In this document: positions 29,289-39,100 of the stretch, one piece after another | Layout: each line of letters starts with the position of its first letter | Position numbering within the stretch: position 1 is the first letter of the stretch | From: CAWFLT01 sp963816795 | GTDB lineage: Bacteria > Acidobacteriota > Vicinamibacteria > Vicinamibacterales > SCN-69-37 | Direction: 5' to 3' | Assembly: GCA_963816795.1 (NCBI GenBank) | Contig: CAWFLT010000011.1 | Span: forward strand, 124,001 to 188,000 | DNA: 64,000 nt | The notes under the pieces: generated by a model | What the model saw: only the letters and a program-made list of their open reading frames with translations | Databases searched by the model: none | Told to the model about the DNA's origin: nothing | Translations under genes and position numbers: made by a program

Positions 29289-32158
29289 ACGCTGGCGCCA
29301 GATTACCGAGGTCTTTCACGGGGCACTCGAGCGCGACGTGCGAGATCGGGCCGCCTTTCTGGCTGACGCCTGCGCAGGCGACGAGGGGTTGCGACGCGAG
29401 GTGGAGGTGATGCTCGCGCAGACCCTTTCATCCGACGGGTTTCTCGCCGGGGCTGCAACCGTCGCCGCACCGGCGCTTGACTCGACGGCAGCGCCGGTCC
29501 TCACGGGTCGCCGGTTCGGTCCCTATCAAATCCAGGCGTGCATCGGCGCCGGCGGTATGGGCGAGGTGTACTGCGCGCGCGACACGAAGCTCGGGCGCGA
29601 CGTGGCCATCAAGATCCTCCCGCGCGCGTTTACCAACCATCCCGAGCGGCTGGCGCGCTTCGAGCGCGAGGCCCGTGTGTTGGCGGCCTTGAATCACCCG
29701 CACATCGGCGCGATTTACGGATCGGAAGAAGCCGAGGGCATCCGCGGCCTCGTGCTCGAGCTCGTGGTGGGCGAGACACTGGCGGCGCGGCTGCGGCGCG
29801 GCCCGATTCCTGTGGCTGAGTCCGTCAGGATCGCCGGGCACATCGTTGACGCGCTGGACGCCGCTCACGACAAGGGGATCGTGCATCGCGACCTGAAGCC
29901 ATCCAACATCATGGTCACGCCGGACGGGACGACGAAGGTGCTCGACTTCGGTCTCGCGAAGCTTGACCATCGTGGGTCCGAGGATGAGGGGACGCGGTTT
30001 CAGCCGGAAGAAGAATCGGCCCCGGCGACCGCCGCCGACGGCACAGAGGCGGGACGCATCCTCGGCACCACGGCGTACATGAGTCCTGAGCAAACGCGCG
30101 GATCCGGTGTGGACAAGCGCGCTGACATCTGGTCGTTCGGCTGCGTGCTGTTCGAGATGCTCACCGGCCGCGCGGCGTTCGGACGAGAGGCGGCCTCGGA
30201 CACCATCGCGGCCATCCTCGAGGGCGAGCCCGATTGGAGCGCACTCCCGCCGATGCCGGGAGCCTTGAGGGAATTGCTGCACCACTGCCTGGAGAAGGAT
30301 CCCAGACGCCGCCTTCGAGACATCGGGGATGGCCGAATCGCGCTGGATCGCTCGAGCCGGGCGGCTGCCAGTCATCAGAACGAGACGAGGCCGCCGTGGC
30401 GACGTCGTGCGGCAATCATCGCGCTGGCGGCGGCGGTCGCGGCCGCAGTCTGGATCGTTCGCGACCCGGGAGATGCCACCATCGACTCACTGGGCGTCAC
30501 CGTCAGACCCTTCAATAACCTCCCAGGCGACCAGCGTGACGTCGCCATGTCACCCAAGGGCGACCTTATCGCTTACCGTCAACAGGGCGAAAAGGCGTCC
30601 GAAGTATGGTTGGCCGATACCAAGACCACTCGTCCCGAGAAACTCACGGACGAGAAGGACGACCTGCAACTGCCCGTGCGCAGCCAGGGGTTCAATGCCG
30701 ACGGGTCCGAGGTGTGGCTGGCCGGCGGTGTGGACAGGCGGCTCCGGAGAGTCCGGCGTGACGGAGACCGGAAGCCCCGCGACTTTCTTGGGACACTGGC
30801 GATTAACGTCACCTGGTCACCGAAGGGCGACCGGATCGTCTATCACACTCGCGAGACAGGCGATCCGATCTACGTGGCAGACGCCGATGGCGACAACGGT
30901 CGTGTCATCGCTCGAGCCGAGGAGAACGTCCATCAGCATTATCAGGTCTGGTCCCCGGATGAGAGATGGATCTATTTCGTCAGGGGCGTTCAGTCGACCT
31001 ACCAGTGGGACCTGTACAGGGTTGCGGTCGACAACAAGGGAGAAGAGCCAGAGCGGCTTACCAACCACGACAGCGAAGTCGGATATCCGACTCCAATCGA
31101 TGTCAGGACCATCCTCTACGTCGCGAAAGACCAGGATGGCTCCGGACCGTGGCTGTGGGCCGTGGATGTCGAGCAGAAACGTCCTCGACGGCTCATTGAG
31201 GGTGGTCTGGACCGGTACACATCGCTGGCGGCGAGCGCCGGGGCCAGCACGCTGGTGGCCACGGCGGCCAGGCCGACCGCCAGTTTGTGGAGCGTTCCGA
31301 TTCTCGAGCGCCTCGTCGAGGAGAAGGACGTGACGACGTTTCCATTGCCGAGCGACAAGGCTCCTCCCTCAATCACAAGAGCCCTTATGCCGCGAATTGG
31401 TCGGGAGGCGCTGTTCTTCTTGTCGTCAGGCGGGGAGGGGGATGGATTGTGGCGTGTCGGACTCCGTTCCAACGTACATCAAGATGGCGAGCCGGTTGAA
31501 TTGTGGAATGGAGCCAAAGGGGCGCTACATGCGCCGCCAGCGATCTCGTCTGACGGGCGCTCGGTGATCGTGCTCAGGATTGAGGGAAAGCTCCGCCTGC
31601 ACGTCATCTCCCCGGATGGCGCTCCCCACATGTTGACGGACAAGCTCGACGCTCGTGGCACAGCCAGCTGGTCGCATGATGACAAGTGGGTCGTGACGGG
31701 TGGGTCTGACGTCGCCGGGAACGAAGGCCTGTTCAAGGTGCCGGTCGGAGGGGGCGAGCCGATACGAATCGTTCCCGGAACGGCCCTCAATCCCGTCTGG
31801 TCACCATCGGGAGACATGATTCTCTATTCCGGCAAGAACATAGGCCCACTGGCGGATTTGTACGCCGTGCGACCAGACGGTACGCCTATCGAGCTGCCTC
31901 GAGATTCAGTTGCGCGTCGAAGGAGAGCGCTATCGCTTTCTTCCGGGGAGGACAGCGTTCGTGTACATGCAGGGTTATTCGCCGGCACAGGACTTCTATC
32001 TGTTCGACCTCGCTACGAACAAGCCGCCACGGCGGCTCACGCGTCTCAGCGGAAGCGACACGATGCGCACCTTCGACATCACGCCGGATGGCAAGCGGAT
32101 CGTGTTCGATCGCGTGCGGGACAATTCAGACATCGTTCTGATTGATCTCAAGAGATGA
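29278..32158 (+). CDS. Ser/Thr protein kinase with membrane helix and TolB-like propeller, coupled to ECF sigma
   Basis: The GTG start at 29278 overlaps the sigma gene by 11 bases. A 70-residue leader (WRQITEVFHGALERDVRDRAAFL...LRREVEVMLAQ) precedes the kinase domain: glycine loop GAGGMG, Lys112, HRDLKPSNI at 203, DFG at 223, GTTAYMSPEQTRG. A membrane helix near residues 380-395 (AAIIALAAAVAAAVWIV) leads to a propeller with PD40-type repeats (VAMSPKGDLIAYRQQG; VTWSPKGDRIVYH; VWSPDERWIYFV; WSHDDKWVVTGG). A frame change near 31895 moves the last about 85 residues (YRFLPGRTAFVYMQGYSPAQ... FDITPDGKRIVFDRV) into the frame ending at 32158. Predicted to sense an envelope signal and phosphorylate the sigma factor or other targets. 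Confidence 0.92.
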
Positions 32159-32251
32159 TCGAGGTGGTCGACATCGCTTCCGAGCCGGAACCCGGCTCCG
32201 TCAAGGATCACATCTGCACGCTGCGTGAGCTGCTGACCGTCCAGACGGAAC

Positions 32252-32257
32252 TAGAAT
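32252..32257 (+). promoter_or_regulatory. Candidate -10 box, leaderless
   Basis: TAGAAT ends 7 bases before the ATG at 32265. No ribosome site is present in the gap. Confidence 0.4.
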
Positions 32258-32264
32258 AGACAGC

Positions 32265-32795
32265 ATGACCAACCTGCTCAGCCTCGGCCTGACCGTCTTT
32301 GTGCTGGGGCTCGCGAGTACGTCAGATGTGGCCCAGAGCGCGCCGATAAGGTCGGTGACGATGCAGGATCTGACCGTGCCGAAGGACCGGCTACCGGACG
32401 GGTGTAGCCTGAAAGTGATCGAACCACCCCACCAGGTAGTGGCCACGTCAGCGACTGGCGTTCGAACGATTCGCTCCGCCGGCTCCACTTCGTCGATGCA
32501 ACCGGGTGGCATGAGCCGAGTCACCCTGAACCCGTGGACTGGAACCGAACGGCGCATCCTCGCCGAGCTGCGTCAGCGTGTGGATGGCTACGGAGCGGTA
32601 CGAATGCCGGATGCCCCCCCTCTCACAAGCAAAGAGATGTCAGCCATACTCCTGCGGTTCGCAGACGGCGTCGCAGAAGGTTACGCGGCCACATATGTGC
32701 AATCAGAGGCTCGAGATCTCGGGGTCTGGGCTGTGCGATTTGACACAGCGCAGGCTCCGGTGCAGCGAGCCCCCGAGCTTTCGATATCGGCTTGA
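32265..32795 (+). CDS. Exported protein, unknown function
   Basis: A 176-residue protein with a signal peptide (LLSLGLTVFVLGLASTSDVAQ). A mixed domain follows, with RLPDGCSLKVIEPP, NPWTGTERRILAELRQRV and EMSAILLRFADGVAEGYAATYVQSEARDLGVWAVRF. No family is recognised. It starts 107 bases after the kinase and is followed directly by a kinase remnant. The frame appears open to 32795, although the last about 15 residues may be read-through. Confidence 0.55.
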   Translation: MTNLLSLGLTVFVLGLASTSDVAQSAPIRSVTMQDLTVPKDRLPDGCSLKVIEPPHQVVATSATGVRTIRSAGSTSSMQPGGMSRVTLNPWTGTERRILAELRQRVDGYGAVRMPDAPPLTSKEMSAILLRFADGVAEGYAATYVQSEARDLGVWAVRFDTAQAPVQRAPELSISA

Positions 32796-32835
32796 TTCGG
32801 GTCGCTCTCTTTGGCACCGGCCCTTGCGCGATAGC

Positions 32836-33109
32836 CATCGAGACGCACCTGAAATCTCTCGGCAGGTGACGGGGTGCTCGATTTCGGCCTCGCCAAGCGA
32901 GCACCGCAGGCCGACGGCAGGACGACCCGAGCGATGACGGCCGCTGGAGCCGTGGCCGGCACGACCGCATACATGTCGCCTGAGCAGTTTCGGGGCGAGA
33001 CCGTCGACTCGTCGACCGACGTCTTCAGTAAAGACGAACCGCTGTGGACGCCGTGCGCAACGACCCTCGGTTCAAGGCGCTGCTGAAACGAATGCGCATT
33101 CCTGGCTAG
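32836..33109 (+). pseudogene. Ser/Thr kinase-TPR remnant with large internal deletion
   Basis: Fragments read HRD (from 32836), then VLDFGLAKRA, a spacer, and GTTAYMSPEQFRGETVDSSTDVFS (activation segment). Immediately afterwards, from about 33040, comes DAVRNDPRFKALLKRMRIPG ending at the TAG 33107-33109, which is the usual last segment of the TPR C-terminus of this kinase class. Everything between (C-lobe, several hundred TPR residues) and all the N-lobe is missing. This is a deletion pseudogene distinct from the two propeller kinases nearby. Confidence 0.75.
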
Positions 33110-33239
33110 ATCGCGGGCGCGTTCACCGACCCGCGGTCGGACGTTCCGCCAGCTCGAACTGATCGTCGTGAAATCTCGTGTCCGGCGGAGACGTCGGTGA
33201 CGATGACGCCGTCCTCAGGAACGGCCTTGCGCAGCTCGC

Positions 33240-34160
33240 TCAAGATGCGCTCGGGTCGCATCGGAACTCGTTTCGAGCCACGCGCACCGTGTTGCAGTGA
33301 ATCTCGACGGTGTCATCCGTGCGACGCGCGTAGCCGCCAGCCAGGACGACCACCAGCGGCGCGTGCGCTTTCGCCGCCGCGGCCATCACAAAGGCGTCGC
33401 GGCGCTTCAATCCGTCGAGCGTGAGTGCCAGGCCGCCGAGCTGATCGAACCGATACGGGTCGGCGCCCGCGAGATAAAAGACGACATCCGGCCGGTGCGT
33501 CTCGAGGATGGCGGGCAGGCGGTGCTCGAGGATGTCAAGATACGCGTCGTCGCCGGCGCCGTCCGGCAGCCCGATATCGAGATCGCTCGGCGGTTTCCAC
33601 TGCGGATAGTTCTGCTGCTGATGCATCGAAAACGTGAAGACCGCTTCGTCATCCTTGAAGATGGCCGCGGTGCCGTTGCCGTGATGCACGTCCAGGTCCA
33701 CGACGAGCGCGCGCGCGGCGGCGCCGTCGCGCTGCAGCATCCGGATGGCGATGGCGACGTCGTTCACGAGGCAAAACCCCTCGCCGTGGTCCGCGAAGGC
33801 GTGGTGAAATCCCCCGCCGAGGTGCACGGCCAGGCCATGCCGCAAGGCGAGCCGGGCCACGAGCGCCGTGCCGCCCGTCATCAGCCACATGGCGTCGCGC
33901 AGCGCCGGTGAGAACGGGATCTCGAGCAACTGCTCCTCGACATCGGACAGCCGCCCGTCGCGGATCCTGGTCACGTACTCAGGCGTGTGCACGAGGAGCA
34001 CATCGGCGTCGGTGACCGGCTCGGGCTCCACGACGTCGGCCGGCACAATCGTGCCCTCGGCGAGCAGCCGCTCGCGCACGAGGCGGTACTTGGCGGTCGG
34101 AAACACGTGCGCCCCGATATCGAATTCGTAGCCGCGGTGGGAGACGACGGGGAGAGGCAT
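33240..34160 (-). CDS. Histone deacetylase superfamily (acetoin-utilisation/HDAC-like) hydrolase
   Basis: An intact 306-residue enzyme. It shows the HDAC core: LGGGFHHAF (His dyad near residue 117), DLDVHHGNGT (metal-binding Asp and His near 153-157), TFSMHQQQNYP, and AGADPYRFDQLGG (metal Asp near 232) with the C-terminal VLAGGYA loop. Bacterial members deacetylate small amines or proteins using zinc. The closest pattern is the short class (HDAC11-like). It reads away from a region with an integrase remnant. There is no operon partner. Confidence 0.9.
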   Translation of the reverse strand: MPLPVVSHRGYEFDIGAHVFPTAKYRLVRERLLAEGTIVPADVVEPEPVTDADVLLVHTPEYVTRIRDGRLSDVEEQLLEIPFSPALRDAMWLMTGGTALVARLALRHGLAVHLGGGFHHAFADHGEGFCLVNDVAIAIRMLQRDGAAARALVVDLDVHHGNGTAAIFKDDEAVFTFSMHQQQNYPQWKPPSDLDIGLPDGAGDDAYLDILEHRLPAILETHRPDVVFYLAGADPYRFDQLGGLALTLDGLKRRDAFVMAAAAKAHAPLVVVLAGGYARRTDDTVEIHCNTVRVARNEFRCDPSAS

Positions 34161-34203
34161 GAAACATCCAGGGATTGGTTATTGACGGATCGGGTTATTG
34201 GCG

Positions 34204-34385
34204 TTACGCGTATTTGTACTTTTTGCAATGCCGCGCGCGCTCCGATTGTAGTTTCTGCAATGCCCCTTTGGAATCTCTCGGTGTTCTTGGTTCAATCTTG
34301 AACACGGCCTCGAGGCGCTCGAGCGTGTCGGCGCCCGTCTTCCGGTGAGCCGTCACCAAGGGGCCGTATTCCTTCTCGAGGAAGA
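34204..34385 (-). pseudogene. Tyrosine-integrase N-terminal (SAM-like) domain remnant
   Basis: Reads GLFLEKEYGPLVTAHRKTGADTLERLEAVF before degenerating and stopping at 34204. The EYGP.V.AHRKTG...L.RL..F pattern matches the arm-type or SAM-like N-domain of phage-type integrases. No catalytic domain (RHRY residues) is present. It begins exactly where a partial tRNA-Arg copy ends, as expected for an attachment-site scar. No ribosome site or normal start is seen. Confidence 0.45.
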
Positions 34386-34421
34386 GCCCGATTTGAACGG
34401 GCGACCCGCGCCTAAGAGGGC
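34386..34421 (-). repeat. Partial tRNA-Arg copy (possible att scar)
   Basis: The 22 bases 34386-34407 are identical to 34842-34863 of the tRNA-Arg gene (its T-arm and adjoining bases). The next 14 bases are similar to the anticodon-arm side but carry base losses and a substitution. The acceptor end and the 5' half are missing, so it cannot be a functional tRNA. It has the same orientation as the tRNA, about 450 bases away, and abuts the integrase remnant. Confidence 0.6.
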
Positions 34422-34529
34422 CTCCTGGCCGCACCAATAGGTCGCTGTCTATCGTGGACGATCGTGAAACCCCGAACGGGTCGTGGGCTACTTTGAATGT
34501 TTGGTGCTTAGAATTTGGATGCCGTTCGA

Positions 34530-34685
34530 CTAGAACTGCAGCCAGGCCGTGCCAGCTACGACGAAGGCTGTTGATCCGGCAAGCCACCACATCGCTTGTC
34601 TGCGAGGCGTCGGCGTTGTTCGTTTGAGGCTGGCGCCGACGATGACCACCGCTGTGACACCGAGCAACTCCCAGAGCATGATCAT
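34530..34685 (-). CDS. Small two-helix membrane protein (51 residues)
   Basis: The short frame MIMLWELLGVTAVVIVGASL, a basic turn (KRTTPTPRRQ), then MWWLAGSTAFVVAGTAWLQF ends in a stop at 34530. Two hydrophobic helices joined by a basic loop is a plausible small inner-membrane protein. The ribosome site is weak (GAGG close to the ATG). It lies between the tRNA and its partial copy and could belong to an integrated element. Existence as a real gene is uncertain. Confidence 0.35.
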   Translation of the reverse strand: MIMLWELLGVTAVVIVGASLKRTTPTPRRQAMWWLAGSTAFVVAGTAWLQF

Positions 34686-34830
34686 GCCTCGATTCTACCG
34701 TCTAGACTGCTTTTTTGGTGGACGGCCGAGCCGGAATTGCACCAACCAGGAGCACCACCAGACTCGCAACGGCCGGATTCGCCGCATCCGGTAATACCTC
34801 GTAAGTTACTGTGTTTTATGAGCGTTATTT

Positions 34831-34907
34831 TGGTGCGCCCGGCCCGATTTGAACGGGCGACCCCCGCCTTAGGAGGGCGGTGCTCTATCCAGCTGAGCTA
34901 CGGGCGC
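34831..34907 (-). tRNA. tRNA-Arg (anticodon CCU), CCA encoded
   Basis: A 77-base cloverleaf. The acceptor stem GCGCCCG pairs with CGGGCGC, followed by A and encoded CCA (34831-34833). The D-arm AGCTCAGCTGGATAGAGC, an anticodon stem CCGCC/GGCGG with loop CTCCTAA (anticodon CCU), and a T-arm with GTTCAAATC are all present. It lies downstream of apt on the same strand. tRNA-Arg genes are frequent integration sites, and a partial copy lies about 450 bases away. Confidence 0.95.
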
Positions 34908-34919
34908 ACTTTACGAAAA

Positions 34920-34941
34920 CTTCGAAGTTCGAACTTCGAAG
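34920..34941 (-). terminator. Perfect 22-base TTCGAA-rich palindrome after apt
   Basis: CTTCGAAGTTC is followed at once by its reverse complement, giving a perfect 22-base palindrome 2 bases after the apt stop codon and 12 bases before the tRNA 5' end. On the transcribed strand it is followed by TTTT, so it can act as an intrinsic terminator (9-bp stem, TCGA loop). Its low GC compared with the surroundings is notable. Confidence 0.5.
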
Positions 34942-34943
34942 CT

Positions 34944-35459
34944 TCAGTATTGCAGCACGGTCCCGATGTTTTCTCCGCTGAGCTTTTCCCGTCCGTTGAG
35001 GAACGTCAGCTCGATGAGAAACTGCACGCCGACGACGTCCGCGCCGAGACCGCGCACCAGGCCCACCGTCGCGGCGGCGGTGCCGCCGGTCGCGAGCAGG
35101 TCGTCGACGATCAGCACCCGCTGACCGTTGGCCGCGGCGTCTTCGTGAATCTCCAGCGAGTCGGCGCCGTACTCGAGCGCATAGGATGCCTTGCGCGTCT
35201 TCGACGGCAGCTTCCCGAGTTTGCGTACGGGGGCGAAGCCCGCCTTGAGTCGATCCGCAATCGCCGACCCGAAGATGAACCCGCGGCTCTCGATGCCGAT
35301 GACGACGTCGATCTCGCTCGAGCGGTGCGGTTCGGTCATCGCCTCGACCGCCATCCCGAAGCCCTCGCGGTCCTTGAGCAGCGTCGTCACGTCGTAGAAC
35401 AAGATTCCGGGTTTCGGAAAGTCCGGCACGTGCCGGATCCGCTGCTTCAACGCGTCCAT
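34944..35459 (-). CDS. apt: Adenine phosphoribosyltransferase
   Basis: An intact 171-residue type-I phosphoribosyltransferase: MDALKQRIRHVPDFPKPGILFYDVTTLL, IESRGFIFGSAIA, and the PRPP-binding loop RVLIVDDLLATGGT. It converts adenine and PRPP to AMP in purine salvage in the cytoplasm. AGGAG lies just before the ATG. It starts 19 bases after the acyP stop and is probably co-transcribed with it. A palindromic terminator-like hairpin follows. Confidence 0.97.
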   Translation of the reverse strand: MDALKQRIRHVPDFPKPGILFYDVTTLLKDREGFGMAVEAMTEPHRSSEIDVVIGIESRGFIFGSAIADRLKAGFAPVRKLGKLPSKTRKASYALEYGADSLEIHEDAAANGQRVLIVDDLLATGGTAAATVGLVRGLGADVVGVQFLIELTFLNGREKLSGENIGTVLQY

Positions 35460-35478
35460 GAGCTCCTCTCGACGCACG

Positions 35479-35757
35479 CTAAGACCTGATCCGGAATCCG
35501 GACAGCCGGTCGGAGGGCGCCTCTTCGTCGGTCGTCGCCACGTCGTCCACACGCGCGCCCGGCGGGCCGCGGCGGATCGTGCGCTCGAAGCGAACCAGCG
35601 CCTCGCGGTCGCCCTGCGCCACGACTTCGACGCGCCCGTCTTCGAGATTGCGCACCCACCCGGCGAGGCCGTCGAGCGCGGCGGCTTCCTGAGCGAAGAA
35701 CCGGAACCCCACGCCCTGAACCCGTCCGCTCAATACGTACCGCCGAGCGGTGAGCAT
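35479..35757 (-). CDS. acyP: Acylphosphatase
   Basis: A 92-residue acylphosphatase: RRYVLSGRVQGVGFRFFAQ (the GRVQGVGFR phosphate-binding loop with catalytic Arg), then GLAGWVRNLEDGRVEVVAQG (catalytic Asn in WVRN). It hydrolyses acyl phosphates in the cytoplasm. It is the first gene of a probable acyP-apt operon. The start at 35755-35757 sits 6 bases after a TATACT box, suggesting a leaderless transcript. A longer upstream in-frame extension runs into a repeat array and is rejected. Confidence 0.95.
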   Translation of the reverse strand: MLTARRYVLSGRVQGVGFRFFAQEAAALDGLAGWVRNLEDGRVEVVAQGDREALVRFERTIRRGPPGARVDDVATTDEEAPSDRLSGFRIRS

Positions 35758-35763
35758 CAAACA

Positions 35764-35769
35764 AGTATA
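35764..35769 (-). promoter_or_regulatory. Candidate -10 box of acyP-apt, leaderless
   Basis: TATACT on the minus strand ends 6 bases before the acyP ATG. The tandem repeat array begins just upstream of it. Confidence 0.45.
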
Positions 35770-35777
35770 CGGGCGCT

Positions 35778-36107
35778 CGTGCAGGATTTCGGACCTCGAG
35801 AGCAAGTCACTCAGGACTTCGAAGCGCGAGTCTGGTCCGCGCCTCCAAGCCCGAGGCGCGCTACGCAGCGTTCCGGACTTCCCACGCACTTCACCCCGGA
35901 CCTCGCGCGTCAGCGCCGGACCTCCTCGCGCATTTCACTCCGGACCTCAAGCGCACGTCACTCCGGACCTCGAGCGCCCGTCACTCTGGACTTCGAGCGC
36001 TCGGACTCGCCGCGCCTCCAAGCCCGGACAGGCGCGCTCACCCGGACCTCCCGCGCACTTCACTCCGGACCTCCCGCGCACTCCACTCCGGACCTCGTGC
36101 GTCAGTC
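35778..36107. repeat. Compound tandem array of 22-23 bp units
   Basis: About ten degenerate units of the form CACTCCGGACCTCNNGCGCNNGT follow one another with 22-23 base spacing. The best units run from about 35937 to 36005 and from 36038 to 36106. A second motif, GCGCCTCCAAGCCCG followed by AGGCGCGCT, occurs twice (from about 35839 and 36012). The array fills the whole gap between the stop of the large BNR gene and the acyP promoter. Units are contiguous rather than separated by unique spacers, so it is not a CRISPR array. Confidence 0.8.
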
Positions 36108-39100
36108 CTACTTGCTGACGATGCCCTTGAGTCCGGCTTTGGCCGCCACCGCGTTGAAGGCGCGCCGACGTCGGTCTTGAGGGCGTCCGCCGCTCGCTTC
36201 AGTACCTGTTCCGTTTGCGGCTTCAGATCTTTGTGCCGCTCGGTGACCGGTGACCCGAGCCGGCGATCCGGCCCGACGATGTTGCTGTAGAGAACGAGCA
36301 ACTGATTGTCGAGCCGGCCCGGGAAGTTCAGCGAGTCCTGGCCACCCTCGCCGCGCATCTGGGTCATGTCGCCTTCGACCGCTTCGATCTTCGTGGTGAG
36401 GGTGCTCGCGGCCGCGCCGATGGGCGATCCCGCGCCCGCTGTCTTGGCCAGCTCGGCCGCCTGCTTCTTCGCGTCGCGGAGTCGCCCGATCTGGTCGTAG
36501 AGCGATGTGATCTGAGCGCTCACCTCGCGCGCAAGCCGCAGCTGCTCGGCGCCCTCAGCGTCGGTCACTTGAGGGTACCGGGGGTCGGTCATCACGCGGA
36601 AGGTCTGCGATTCCGACCACGATCCCGAAGTGACCTTCACCGTATAGACGCCAGGCGGCACGCGCGGTCCCGTGAGCGGGCCGGCGTTGGCGCCCCACAT
36701 GACGACTGGCCCTGGCACGGTGTACGGACTCGGGAATCGAAGATTGGTCCACGTCGCCCGATTGAGGCCCTGGACGGCGCTGGCCGTGCCGCCAGGGCCG
36801 GCAGGCGCACCGCCACGGCCGCGGCCTCCGCCCTGCGGCGCCGCGCCCTCTTCGGCCGGCATCGCCGCGCCTCCCCCGCCCGCGCGCGCGCCGGGAGCGG
36901 CCGCAGCCTCGGAGCTCCCGCCGGCGGGCCCGCAGCCGCCGCGCGGCCTCCGCCAGCGGGCGGTGGTGGTGTGTCACCACCGCCGCCCCCCGCACCGCGC
37001 CCGCCGCCACGGCCTCCCCCACCGCCACCCGCCGGTGCCGCCCCAACGGCAGTGCCAACCGGCACGGTGATCGTGAAAGCGGTGGCCTTCTGCGCGTCAG
37101 TCACCTCTACCGTGACCGGCGCCGTGGGCGCCTCGCGGAACCAGTAGTGGAACGTCGGCACCGCGAACGGCGTGCCCGTCCGGTAGGCGTCTTCGGGCTT
37201 GAACAGCATCGCGGCGGCCTGCGGCGTCGCGCTCGCAAACGCGCGCGGGATCGCCATGTTCTCCAGGATGTAGAAGCCACGCCCCTGCGTCGTCAGGATG
37301 AGATCGTCGCGATAGATCATGATGTCGGTCACCGGCGTGATCGGCAGGTTCAACTGAAACGACTGCCAGCTCGCGCCGTCGTTGAACGAGGCGTAGAGCC
37401 CGAATTCCGTCCCCGCGAAGAGCAGCCCCTTTTGCGTGGTGTCTTCGCGCACGACACGCGTGAAGTGCCACGACGGGATCCCGTTCTTGCCGTCCGCCAG
37501 GCGCCGCCACGTCTTCCCGTAGTCGTTGGTCTGGTAGATGTACGGCGTCTGATCGGCCTGGCGATAGCGGTACATCGCGATCGTCGCCCGCGCCGGATCG
37601 TGCGGCGACGGATCGATCGAGTTGATGCAGCCCTCCGGCCAGTCCTTGGGCGTGACGTTCAGCCAGTTCTTGCCGTTGTCACGCGAGACGTGGATCAGCC
37701 CATCGTCGCTGCCCGCCCACAGCAGCCCCGGCTGCCGGCGCGATTCTTCCAAAGCGAAGATCGTGCTGTACACCTCGACGCCCGTGTTGTCGCGCGTGAT
37801 CCCTTCCCCGCCGGAGTACTGCTGCTTCGTCCGGTCGTTGCGCGTCAGGTCCGGACTCACGACCGTCCAGTCGAGCCCCGCGTTGGTCGTGCGATGCACG
37901 ACTTGTGACGTCGTGTAGACGACGTCCGGGTTGTGCGGCGAGATCTTGATCGGCGCGTTCCACTGGAACCGGAACTTCATGTCGGCAGCTCGCTGTCCGG
38001 TCTGGCTGTCGGCATAGACGCGAATGTTCTCGCTGATGTTGAATTTGCGATCGATACGCGAGAGGGTACCGCCGTAATTGCCGGCATAAACGATGTTGTA
38101 GTCGCGCGGGTCCACGGCGATGTGGCCGCTCTCGCCGCCGCCAACGGCGTACGGCGTGTCGCTGCCAACACTCGGCACCGCGATCGTCGAGTTGTCCTGC
38201 TGCGCGCCATAGACCCAATACGGCCAGCGGGTGTCGGTCGTCAGCCGGTAGATTTCCGACGTCGGCTGATTGTTCTGCTGGGTCCACGCGGATCCGTTCA
38301 CCGTCACGGTCGCGCCGCCGTCGTTGCCTTCGACGATGGCCTTGTTGTTGAGCGGGTTGATCCACATGTCGTGGTGATCGCTGTGCGACTGGACCGCGTT
38401 CCCGGTGAAGGTCTTGCCGCCGTCGGTGGACTTGAAGGCGCCGACGTTGAGCGCGTAGACGGTGTCGACGTCCACGGGATCGGCGTGGATGTGCGTGTAG
38501 TACCAGGCGCGCTGCTGCAGGGCACGGCCCGCAAACGTTCGCGTCCAGCTCGCGCCGCCGTCATCCGATCGATAGGTGCCGCCCTGGTCGTTGTCGGCTT
38601 CGATCTGTGCGTAGACGCGCTGCGAGCTCGCGCCGGAGATCGACACGCCCACCTTGCCGATGCGGCCGGCCGGCAGGCCGGTGCGCAGCCGCTGCCAGGT
38701 GTTGCCGCCGTCGGTGGTTTTCACGATGCCGCCTTCGGCGCTGCCCGACTCGATCGTCCACGGCTTCCGCTCGACCGTCCAGAGTCCGGCAATCAGCACA
38801 TCGGGGTTCTTGCGATCCATCGTCACGTCGACGGCGCCGGTGCGGTCGCTCACGGCGTAGACGTGATCCCAGGTCTTGCCGCCGTCGCGCGACCGGTAGA
38901 TGCCGCGCTCCTTGGTCGGCTTGAAGAGGTTGCCGACGACGGCGACGTAGACGAGATTGGGATTTGACGGGTGGACCTGGATGCGCCCGATCATGCCGGC
39001 CTCGCGCAGGCCGATGTGCTGCCAGGTCTTGCCGGCGTCGCTCGACTTGTAGATGCCGATGCCGGGCGAAATATTGCCGCGCGGGCAGGCGGAGCCGGTG

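Noticed and set aside
34596..35489. 297-residue plus-strand frame containing RPARFERATPALGGRCSIQLSYGR
   Set aside because: That peptide is the well-known false translation across a tRNA gene (here tRNA-Arg), and the rest is antisense of apt.
35778..36107. Possible CRISPR array
   Set aside because: Units are contiguous and degenerate, there are no unique spacers of even length, and no cas-like gene is nearby.
35750..36118. 122-codon frame through the tandem repeats
   Set aside because: It arises only because the repeat unit lacks stops in that frame. There is no start signal, and the array carries frame-changing 22- and 23-base units.
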